A stretch of DNA of 11,497 bases from JBFFSQ01 sp041572275. Lineage in GTDB: Bacteria > Pseudomonadota > Gammaproteobacteria > SZUA-229. Positions within the stretch are counted from its first letter, which is position 1, and each line of letters opens with the position of its first letter. Shown here piece by piece: positions 6,517 to 11,497 of the stretch. The DNA lies in NCBI GenBank assembly GCA_041572275.1, contig JBFFSQ010000089.1, forward strand, positions 1-11,497, read 5' to 3'. A model generated the notes under the pieces. The model did no database searches and was not told where the DNA came from. It saw only the letters and a program-made list of their open reading frames with translations. A program made the position numbers and the translations under genes.

Positions 6517-6883
6517 AACAACACCCTCGAATTGACCTGAATTTTAACGCAAGCATAACCTGGTCACTGATTGACACCATAGTTTATCCACTTCCATCAC
6601 CTGGAAGCCGCTCGTCTTATTCTCCAATAGTGTTATGTTTTAGCTAGATAGGAAGTTTATTGTTTACATTCACTTTCATAAAATAAATATTAGTCAGGGA
6701 AAAAGACCTGCTATAAATTCATTTAAAAGCATTAAATGGTTGAATTTAATTATTATGATAATAAGATAAATATTCTGTACTATTAAAACGATGGTCTGGA
6801 TCCAGATAGGATTGAACATGACCATGAATATACAAATGTAACTATTCTAAAAATAGATCTAATAAAAACACTATGGAGTATTT
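6517..6883 (+). other. AT-rich intergenic region upstream of the lipoprotein gene
   Basis: These 367 bases hold no gene I can support. The second half is strongly AT-rich. I see no T-tailed hairpin, so the end of the preceding operon is not marked by a clear intrinsic terminator. The only candidate promoter is described separately. I see no clear FNR-type box and no tRNA-like fold. Confidence 0.6.
6740..6767 (+). promoter_or_regulatory. possible sigma-70-type promoter for the lipoprotein gene
   Basis: TTGAAT (6740-6745) and TAAGAT (6762-6767) are separated by 16 bases, 5/6 and 4/6 matches to the -35 and -10 consensus. Such matches are common in AT-rich DNA, so this is a weak call. It would leave a leader of about 110 bases before the start at 6884. 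Confidence 0.3.
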
Positions 6884-7531
6884 ATGAAGCCAGTAAAACA
6901 CTTTCGATTTCTGATCGTTTCTTTTTTCATTATCTTTGTTACTGCTTGTGCTCAACCCAAGATTGTTATTAAGGATGACATCTCAATGGGAAGTGTGGCT
7001 AATACTGCACTTAGTATTACTGATGAACGCCCAAACACCGATAAAGAATATAGTATTGGTTCACTCCTGGTTACTAGCGATGTATATGGTATATGGACAC
7101 TTGGCGATGATATGTTTGAACCACCAGTACCTGTGTTATTGAGGAGTTCTATAAATAAAGAAGTCACAAGCTGGAAAATAAAGCCTGTCTCAATCAGCCT
7201 GAAATTAAAGCGCCTTAAATTTGAAGCCAATCACCAGGCCGATTTGTTAGCTAGCGCCAGTACTCAACTCGGCCCCTTGGGGGTAGCTATTGCGGAAACT
7301 ATGCATGGAAAGAAATTTGAAATGCGCCTGGATAAGACTAAGCCCTATGTACTGGGCTATATTGACGCAGAGGTTACTCTTAAATTCAAAAACAGAAAAC
7401 CCATTACAAAGTCACTTTCTGCCTACAAAGCTGAGAACTTCTCCAGTCATGTAGACGTTGAAGGGCGCATGCAGGCAGCCACCAAGGTTTTAAAAGAACT
7501 ATTTAATACTTTTGCTTCATCGATGAAATGA
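6884..7531 (+). CDS. predicted lipoprotein of unknown function, 215 aa
   Basis: The protein begins with a basic n-region (MKPVKHFR), a hydrophobic core (FLIVSFFIIF) and the lipobox VTAC with Cys22, so it should be lipid-anchored on the periplasmic side. GGAG (6875-6878) lies five bases before ATG. The mature part is mixed alpha/beta, with no cysteine, heme site or catalytic motif that I recognise. SITDERPNTDKE (about 44-55) resembles the strand-turn opening seen in YajG-like and other uncharacterised envelope lipoproteins, but this is only an impression. A long C-terminal helix (GRMQAATKVLKELFNTFASS) closes the chain. It stands alone between an AT-rich region and its own terminator, and its codon use looks AT-richer than the nir genes, so it may be an unrelated insertion in the cluster. 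Confidence 0.8.
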   Translation: MKPVKHFRFLIVSFFIIFVTACAQPKIVIKDDISMGSVANTALSITDERPNTDKEYSIGSLLVTSDVYGIWTLGDDMFEPPVPVLLRSSINKEVTSWKIKPVSISLKLKRLKFEANHQADLLASASTQLGPLGVAIAETMHGKKFEMRLDKTKPYVLGYIDAEVTLKFKNRKPITKSLSAYKAENFSSHVDVEGRMQAATKVLKELFNTFASSMK

Positions 7532-7541
7532 TTTGAGGTTT

Positions 7542-7585
7542 CTTGAGCGACGGCATTTATACGCCGTCACTCAAGCTTAATTTTT
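7542..7585 (+). terminator. intrinsic terminator after the lipoprotein gene
   Basis: CTTGAGCGACGGC (7542-7554) pairs with GCCGTCACTCAAG (7563-7575), 12 of 13 positions with a single C-A mismatch, around an eight-base loop. CTTAATTTTT follows (7576-7585). It begins 11 bases after the stop codon. Confidence 0.88.
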
Positions 7586-7891
7586 ACAACATAAGCATAT
7601 GGTAATAATAGCTACCTATACTCAAAAGCAGAATGACCACAAATAATTAGATTGTTCCGATCAGTTACTGCAGGCACCAGCTAGCAACGCATAGCAGTTA
7701 TTATAATAAATTGATGCAACTATTCCTTGTGTAATGCTAATTCAGTAGATAATTACAAATGCTTGCGATTACATTTCATGTGATTGAGGGCTGTTTTATC
7801 TATCCTGCATATGCTTCGATGAAATAAAAGGGAACCTTTCATCATTTTCCATCGTTACAATTATATAAATGAGTAAAAAGGTAGATTAGCA
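7586..7891 (+). other. AT-rich intergenic region upstream of the PAS gene
   Basis: After the terminator about 306 bases carry no gene I can support. The tract is AT-rich with several TATAAT-like words, for example near 7697-7706 and TATAAA at 7863-7868, but none has a convincing -35 partner. I found no clear FNR-type palindrome and no repeat array. A promoter for the PAS gene must lie here, since a terminator precedes it. Confidence 0.5.
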
Positions 7892-8284
7892 ATGGGTGCA
7901 TTGCATGAGCTGTTTGAGCATTCCACAGAAGCAATTTTTGGTATTGATGAAAATAAAAAGATTCGTTTCTGGAACAAAAGCTGCGAAAATCTTCTTGGAC
8001 TATCCCATCAACAGGCGATTGGAAAGTCCTGTACTAAATTGATTTGTGGTAAAGATTTGCAGGGAAATCGCATATGCACTACAGAATGTCCTATTGCCAA
8101 AGTTTCTAATGCACAGGTCTTTGATGGTCAGTTTAACCTGGTATTAGACGATAGAGAGCATAAGCCGGTTGAAGTGACTGTTGGCTCTTATTACATTAAT
8201 AAGTCATGCCAGAAAAATAATGACAACATACAGGTTTTTCATAATATTCGGCCGGTAATCCGGCACAAAAATCAGTCTAATTAA
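7892..8284 (+). CDS. stand-alone PAS-domain protein with four-cysteine pattern, 130 aa
   Basis: Almost the whole protein is one PAS domain: LFEHSTEAIFGIDENKKIRF (7-26), then WNKSCENLLGLSHQQAIGKS (27-46), with the closing strand QVFHNIRPVI near 114-123. Inside are cysteines 47, 52, 62 and 66 (C-X4-C-X9-C-X3-C, ending ICTTECPIAK). Similar cysteine-containing PAS domains are known as sensor parts of LuxR-type regulators and histidine kinases, but here no DNA-binding or kinase domain follows; a stop and a terminator come straight after. The cysteines could bind a metal or an Fe-S cluster, or act as a redox switch. AAGG (7878-7881) lies ten bases before the start, a rather long spacing. It may be a soluble sensor acting on a partner protein, or the surviving sensor half of a truncated regulator. 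The PAS call is good; ligand and partner are unknown. Confidence 0.82.
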   Translation: MGALHELFEHSTEAIFGIDENKKIRFWNKSCENLLGLSHQQAIGKSCTKLICGKDLQGNRICTTECPIAKVSNAQVFDGQFNLVLDDREHKPVEVTVGSYYINKSCQKNNDNIQVFHNIRPVIRHKNQSN

Positions 8285-8290
8285 TACACG

Positions 8291-8315
8291 AAACCCGACA
8301 TAGTTCGGGTTTTTT
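8291..8315 (+). terminator. intrinsic terminator after the PAS gene
   Basis: AAACCCGA (8291-8298) and TCGGGTTT (8305-8312) form an eight-base-pair stem with loop CATAGT, running into six T (8310-8315). It lies six bases after the stop codon. Confidence 0.92.
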
Positions 8316-8465
8316 GTTGTCTATATGCGATTAACGAATATCAGCTTATGATTGCAACGGACTAACTATGGTCACATGAACATAAATACCACTACAATCT
8401 GACAGGTTTACAGGACTTACTAATCTGCTAAATTGTTCTCTATCTTCACCGAACATTGACTGACT

Positions 8466-8720
8466 ATGACAACACCTGACCCTCGTTATTTCTGGACCTG
8501 TAAAAAATGCAACATCCCAATGCAACTGGATGATTTTGCGATCGATACCATGACCTGCCAGAACAAGCATGTCTTTTTCTTCAAATGCCCGCAATGCAGT
8601 GATTACAATGCCACCGCCATGGCCAATATTCCCCAGGAAAACTGGCCGGAATTTATCCCTGCCGAGCAACTCAATGAAGTCGAAGCCAAATATGAAGCCG
8701 CAATGAAAAAACACGGCTAA
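8466..8720 (+). CDS. small zinc-ribbon-like protein, 84 aa
   Basis: Two CX2C knuckles, CKKC (Cys12, Cys15) and CPQC (Cys41, Cys44), flank a hydrophobic beta region that also contains Cys31 and His35 (TCQNKHVFFFKCPQC). This is the pattern of a four-cysteine zinc ribbon, or possibly a site with extra ligands. The C-terminal half is acidic and helical (FIPAEQLNEVEAKYEAAMKK). There is no leader, so it is cytoplasmic. ATG 8466 is the only ATG start available, because an in-frame TGA lies at 8457-8459. No good ribosome binding site is seen. Its base composition is closer to that of the nir genes than to the preceding AT-rich genes. Role unknown: it could be a regulatory or protein-interaction partner, or an unrelated gene. 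It ends 188 bases before nirD. Confidence 0.72.
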   Translation: MTTPDPRYFWTCKKCNIPMQLDDFAIDTMTCQNKHVFFFKCPQCSDYNATAMANIPQENWPEFIPAEQLNEVEAKYEAAMKKHG

Positions 8721-8766
8721 AGGTGCCAATGACCGCACCCATCAGTTCATCATAAAATGCTGATAA

Positions 8767-8780
8767 ATGATACAAATCAA
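8767..8780 (+). promoter_or_regulatory. FNR/ANR/DNR-type binding box upstream of nirD
   Basis: ATGATACAAATCAA matches the palindromic consensus TTGAT-N4-ATCAA at nine of ten specified positions. FNR-type oxygen sensors and their NO-responsive relatives (DNR/NnrR class) control denitrification genes through such sites. The centre (8773.5) lies about 70 bases before the start point expected from the TATAAT at 8832, a distance compatible with a class I activator site. Confidence 0.6.
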
Positions 8781-8831
8781 GCTCTTACGAAATAAGCCCG
8801 TTCCCACATATCCTCTACTGACCGCTGATTC

Positions 8832-8837
8832 TATAAT
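8832..8837 (+). promoter_or_regulatory. candidate -10 element of the nirD promoter
   Basis: This is a perfect TATAAT with no recognisable -35 at the right distance (8809-8814 is TATCCT or near it), the usual look of an activator-dependent promoter. With the FNR-type box upstream it would start transcription near 8843-8844, giving a leader of about 65 bases before nirD. Confidence 0.45.
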
Positions 8838-8908
8838 TGCCTTAGATCAATGCAGCCAAGCTTGTCGCCCCGTATTTTCACTACTAAACCGGGAAATGGA
8901 GAAGAGGC

Positions 8909-9418
8909 ATGTCGGTAACACCGATAAATCAACAAGGGCAACAGCCTGCTAAAACTGAAATCCTTCAGCGACTGCTGAATGAGTTCCAGCATGAGCTGCC
9001 CTTATCGCCTACACCCTATGCTGACATGGCTGAGCGCCTCGGCATTGACGAACAGGCTGTGCTGGATTTGCTCACTGAATTAAAAGACCAGGGCACCATC
9101 AGCCGGGTGGGTGCCGTGTTTCGCCCCAACCGTGTCGGTGTCAGTACCCTGGCAGCCATGGCTGTACCTGAATATCGTCTCGAAGAAGTTGCTGACATCA
9201 TCAGCAGCTATTCAGCGGTGAATCATAATTATGAGCGTGAACACCATTTTAACCTCTGGTTTGTGGTGACCGCCGAAAATCAGCAACAATTAGATGCCGT
9301 GCTCGTTGATATGGAGCAGAAAACAGACATCCGTATTCTGTCCTTACCCATGGAAAAGGATTATCACATCGACCTGGGCTTCCCTCTGCAACTCATCAAT
9401 GGAGGTCACCATGATTAA
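8909..9418 (+). CDS. nirD: siroheme decarboxylase subunit NirD
   Basis: A cytoplasmic Lrp/AsnC-like protein, 169 aa, with an N-terminal winged-helix-like region (about 17-70) and a C-terminal alpha/beta region. NirD, L, G and H together remove the acetate carboxyl groups at C12 and C18 of siroheme, giving 12,18-didecarboxysiroheme. This one is of the D/G type: it carries NHNYEREHHFNLWFVVTAE (105-123), with histidines in the part known from the NirDL structure and AhbA/B homologues to lie at the substrate site. Its N-terminal extension of about 15 residues is rich in glutamine. ATG 8909 has GGAG seven bases upstream (8898-8901). It is the first gene of the second nir block, behind the FNR-type box. 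The name follows the usual gene order nirD-L-G-H; its distinction from nirG rests on order. Confidence 0.88.
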   Translation: MSVTPINQQGQQPAKTEILQRLLNEFQHELPLSPTPYADMAERLGIDEQAVLDLLTELKDQGTISRVGAVFRPNRVGVSTLAAMAVPEYRLEEVADIISSYSAVNHNYEREHHFNLWFVVTAENQQQLDAVLVDMEQKTDIRILSLPMEKDYHIDLGFPLQLINGGHHD

Positions 9419-9908
9419 CGAACGCAAACTGGTGGCTGCCCTGCAACATGGCCTGCCCCTGGTTTCACACCCCTATGCTGCAATTGCGCAGGACATAGGC
9501 AGCACTGAAGCTGAAGTTATCGATTACATCAAAGCCATGAAACAACAGGGTGATATCAAACGTTTAGGGGTGGTTGTTCGCCACCGAAAACTGGGTTACA
9601 CCGCCAATGCTATGGTGGTCTGGGATATCCCCGCTGATCGTGTAGATGAACTGGGTGAGTGCTTTGGTAAATACGATTTTGTCACCTTGAGCTATCGTCG
9701 GCCCCGGCATTTACCCGACTGGCCATATAACCTGTTCTGTATGATCCATGGTCAGGACCGCGAGGACGTATTAAACAATCTACAAACCCTGATCAACAAC
9801 TGTAATGTCAACGATATTAATCACGAAGTCCTGTTCAGCAGCCGCTGCTTCAAACAGCGTGGAGCCGTCTACATCCACAGTCAGACCAAAGAAGCTACAC
9901 AGGCATGA
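9411..9908 (+). CDS. nirL: siroheme decarboxylase subunit NirL
   Basis: The second siroheme decarboxylase subunit, 165 aa. I chose ATG 9411 because GGAGG (9401-9405) lies five bases before it and the product then begins in the family's usual place (MINERKLVAALQHGLPLVSH). An upstream in-frame ATG at 9294 is inside nirD. It is of the L/H type: the signature RRPRHLPDWPYNLFCMIHG spans 96-114, in place of the HNYxREH motif of NirD. N-terminal winged-helix-like region about 1-55, followed by HRKLGYTANAMVVWDIP. The gene overlaps nirD by eight bases and nirG by four (ATGA), so translation is coupled and the subunits are likely made in equal amounts to form D-L heteromers. Confidence 0.9.
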   Translation: MINERKLVAALQHGLPLVSHPYAAIAQDIGSTEAEVIDYIKAMKQQGDIKRLGVVVRHRKLGYTANAMVVWDIPADRVDELGECFGKYDFVTLSYRRPRHLPDWPYNLFCMIHGQDREDVLNNLQTLINNCNVNDINHEVLFSSRCFKQRGAVYIHSQTKEATQA

Positions 9909-10354
9909 ACCTCACCGAAGCGGATCGTACAATCATCAATCAGTTACAGGGTGGCTTTCCACTCTGTGAACAGCCCTGGGCTCAACTTGAGCAGACACTG
10001 GAAATTCCGGCTGATGAAATAATCCAGCGTATCAAAACAATGCAGAGCGCAGGTTTAATCAGTCGCTTTGGTCCGCTCTACCATGCCGAAAAAATGGGTG
10101 GTGGATTAACCCTGGCAGCTATCAAGGTTCCCGAAGAACGTTACGAGGACGTCACCGACATCGTCAACAGTTTCGATGAAGTGGCCCACAATTATGCCCG
10201 TGATCACGAATTGAATATGTGGTTTGTAGTCGCCACCGAAACACCGGAAGAAATTGAAAGCGTGATTAGCGATATCGAAAAACAAACCGGTCTCAAAGTG
10301 TATAACATGCCCAAACAGCAGGAATTCTTTCTGCAACTGATCTTTGAAGTTTAA
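9905..10354 (+). CDS. nirG: siroheme decarboxylase subunit NirG
   Basis: A 149-aa subunit of the D/G type, with the clearest form of the motif: AHNYARDHELNMWFVVATE (94-112). The N-terminal part (TEADRTIINQLQGGFPLCEQ, 4-23) opens the winged-helix-like region, FGPLYHAEKMGGG (55-67) links to the C-terminal part, and MPKQQEFFLQLIF is the typical end. It begins inside the nirL stop (ATGA, 9905-9908) and ends two bases before nirH. The ribosome binding site is poor (CACAGG), fitting coupled translation. The name is from gene order; nirD and nirG are close paralogues. Confidence 0.9.
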   Translation: MNLTEADRTIINQLQGGFPLCEQPWAQLEQTLEIPADEIIQRIKTMQSAGLISRFGPLYHAEKMGGGLTLAAIKVPEERYEDVTDIVNSFDEVAHNYARDHELNMWFVVATETPEEIESVISDIEKQTGLKVYNMPKQQEFFLQLIFEV

Positions 10355-10356
10355 GC

Positions 10357-10866
10357 ATGAACACCGCCGCCCCCATGATAAGCCCTGAAGAAATCGATGC
10401 CATAGACCGTAAAATTATTGCGGCCACGCAACAGGGCCTACCGTTGAGCCAGACACCCTATCATGACGTTGCGACAGAACTGGGCCTGGATGTTAGTGAA
10501 GTCATCAATCGTATGCAGGCCATGCTGGACAAGGGCATCATCCGTCGTATTGGTATCGTACCCAATCACTATAAACTGGGTTTTAAGGCCAATGGTATGA
10601 GTGTGTGGAATGTGCCGGATGACAAAATAACCGAACTGGGACAAACCATCGGTGCCGTTGACTTTGTCAGTCACTGCTACCAACGACCACGTTTTTTACC
10701 GGAATGGCCCTACAATCTGTTTGCCATGGTGCATGGCAAAAGCCGCGAAGAAGTGGCTGAAAAAGTCGAACACATCTCGCGACTACTGGGCAACAACGAT
10801 CGCGGCCATGATGTTTTATTCAGCACAAAAATTCTGAAAAAAACCGGCCTGAGGATCAGTCAATGA
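10357..10866 (+). CDS. nirH: siroheme decarboxylase subunit NirH
   Basis: A 169-aa subunit of the L/H type carrying QRPRFLPEWPYNLFAMVHG (109-127). A 10- to 12-residue extension precedes the usual opening (EEIDAIDRKIIAATQQGLPL). HYKLGFKANGMSVWNVP (71-87) parallels HRKLGYTANAMVVWDIP in NirL, showing origin by duplication. It starts two bases after nirG with little ribosome binding site of its own. The following gene, nirJ, is 94 bases away, so this closes the tight four-gene decarboxylase array. Confidence 0.9.
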   Translation: MNTAAPMISPEEIDAIDRKIIAATQQGLPLSQTPYHDVATELGLDVSEVINRMQAMLDKGIIRRIGIVPNHYKLGFKANGMSVWNVPDDKITELGQTIGAVDFVSHCYQRPRFLPEWPYNLFAMVHGKSREEVAEKVEHISRLLGNNDRGHDVLFSTKILKKTGLRISQ

Positions 10867-10960
10867 GCTACGCTGATCGAAACAAGCCATGGAATCTATG
10901 TCGAGTTTTTTCTCTATACTTTAGTGTCTCACTATCTATACCATCAGCTGGAACAACACC
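10867..10960 (+). promoter_or_regulatory. nirH-nirJ gap with possible -10 element
   Basis: This 94-base gap is the longest break inside the second nir block. It contains TCTATACTTTAG with TATACT at 10915-10920, a good -10 match, but I see no fitting -35 about 17 bases upstream (10892-10897 is GAATCT). No hairpin with a T-run is visible, so nirJ may be transcribed both from here and by readthrough from nirH. Confidence 0.25.
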
Positions 10961-11497
10961 ATGTTCAGAATGACCCAATTCATGCAAACACTGGCCCATG
11001 ACACCCCTATTGGACCAGCACGTAAGCCACCCGGCCCTGTGGTCATCTGGAATCTGGTACGCCGCTGCAACCTGACCTGTAAACACTGTTACTCCATCTC
11101 CGCTGACAAAGATTTCCCTGGGGAACTCGATACCGAACAGGTATTCACCGTGATGGATGACCTGAAGCAGTTTAAAGTACCCGTACTGATACTGTCCGGC
11201 GGTGAACCGCTGATGCGCCCCGATATTTTTGACATCTCCCATCGTGCTAAAGACATGGGCTTCTATGTTGGCCTGTCGAGTAACGGCACGCTGATCACCG
11301 AAGACAACATCCAGCAAATTGCCGATGTGGGTTATGACTATGTCGGCATCAGCATTGATGGCATCAAACAAACCCACGATTATTTCCGTCGTCGCGAAGG
11401 TGCCTTCGATGAAGCCATGCATGGCATTAAATTGTGTAAACAGCACGGCATTAAAGTGGGCTTACGTTTCACCCTGACCCAGGACAATGCCGCTGAA
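10961..11497 (+). CDS. nirJ: radical SAM heme d1 biosynthesis protein NirJ (3' end outside window)
   Basis: The first 179 residues of the radical SAM enzyme thought to remove the propionate side chains at C3 and C8 of didecarboxysiroheme on the way to the oxo groups of heme d1. The frame stays open to the window end. The 4Fe-4S/SAM motif CNLTCKHC (Cys36, 40, 43) follows the typical lead-in PPGPVVIWNLVRR (23-35); GGEP (80-83) is the SAM-binding motif, and SSNGTLI (106-112) and GISIDG (129-134) follow the usual radical SAM barrel order. ATG 10961 is preceded by a weak CTGGA (10948-10952); ATG 10970, three codons on, is an alternative. NirJ also has a C-terminal SPASM-like cluster region, not visible here. 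Related PqqE- or AhbC/AhbD-type enzymes share the motif, but the context settles the name. Confidence 0.93.
   Translation, partial: MFRMTQFMQTLAHDTPIGPARKPPGPVVIWNLVRRCNLTCKHCYSISADKDFPGELDTEQVFTVMDDLKQFKVPVLILSGGEPLMRPDIFDISHRAKDMGFYVGLSSNGTLITEDNIQQIADVGYDYVGISIDGIKQTHDYFRRREGAFDEAMHGIKLCKQHGIKVGLRFTLTQDNAAE

Noticed and set aside
7516..7527. 12-bp palindrome TTCATCGATGAA at the end of the lipoprotein gene
   Set aside because: It is short, inside coding sequence, and not repeated at the other edge of the AT-rich island, so it does not support an attachment or insertion site.
6884..7531. Assignment of the lipoprotein to the YajG family
   Set aside because: The resemblance is limited to a lipobox and a short strand-turn phrase; not enough to name it.
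6517..8465. Mobile element in the AT-rich segment
   Set aside because: I see no transposase or integrase frame, no terminal inverted repeats, no target duplication and no tRNA gene. Only base composition suggests insertion.
8767..8952. 61-codon + strand frame before nirD
   Set aside because: It starts on the FNR-type box, spans the presumed promoter and runs into nirD in another frame. It has no ribosome binding site and its composition is not protein-like.
10868..11446. 192-codon reverse-strand open frame
   Set aside because: It covers the 5' part of nirJ, whose radical SAM motifs are unmistakable on the + strand. The reverse frame has no recognisable domain.
1..11497. CRISPR arrays, tRNA or rRNA genes, riboswitches
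   Set aside because: I looked through the gene-free stretches and saw no spaced repeats, cloverleaf-like segments or known riboswitch core.

Overview
The window is a denitrification (nir) locus, with every gene on the + strand. It holds the 3' part of the cytochrome cd1 nitrite reductase gene nirS, followed by genes for electron delivery to NirS and for biosynthesis of its unique cofactor, heme d1. The gene types (nirS, a NapC/NirT quinol dehydrogenase, nirE, nirC, nirF, separate nirD/L/G/H, nirJ), the moderate base composition and the Gram-negative signal peptides and lipoboxes suggest a denitrifying proteobacterium, most likely a gammaproteobacterium. I cannot name a genus from the sequence alone.

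Layout. Bases 2-1297 encode the end of the c-domain linker and the d1 beta-propeller of NirS, closed by a strong intrinsic terminator (1316-1345). Bases 1394-3133 encode an unusual membrane-anchored multiheme cytochrome: a tetraheme NapC/NirT head fused through an Ala/Thr/Pro linker to a second heme domain resembling the ethylbenzene dehydrogenase / DMSO-reductase-type family. A 15-bp inverted repeat follows. Next come two tiny candidate ORFs and a 60-aa secreted protein, coupled by ATGA overlaps, then nirE (SUMT), nirC (monoheme cytochrome c), nirF (d1-binding lipoprotein) and two small unrecognised membrane proteins (5808-6516).

From 6517 to about 8465 the DNA is visibly more AT-rich and is broken into single-gene units with their own terminators: an unknown lipoprotein (6884-7531) and a stand-alone PAS protein with a four-cysteine pattern (7892-8284). 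A small zinc-ribbon protein (8466-8720) follows. This segment separates nirF from the rest of the heme d1 genes.

The second nir block starts behind a near-consensus FNR/ANR/DNR-type box (8767-8780) and a perfect TATAAT (8832-8837). It contains nirD, nirL, nirG and nirH in a tight overlapping array, then the start of nirJ, which is cut by the window end.

How the genes work together: NirE supplies precorrin-2, which other enzymes turn into siroheme. NirD/L/G/H decarboxylate siroheme to 12,18-didecarboxysiroheme. The radical SAM enzyme NirJ modifies the ring, and NirF acts late in the periplasm. The cofactor goes into NirS, which reduces nitrite to NO with electrons passed from the quinol pool by the NirT-type cytochrome and small cytochromes such as NirC. 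NirN, which would complete the pathway, is not in the window.
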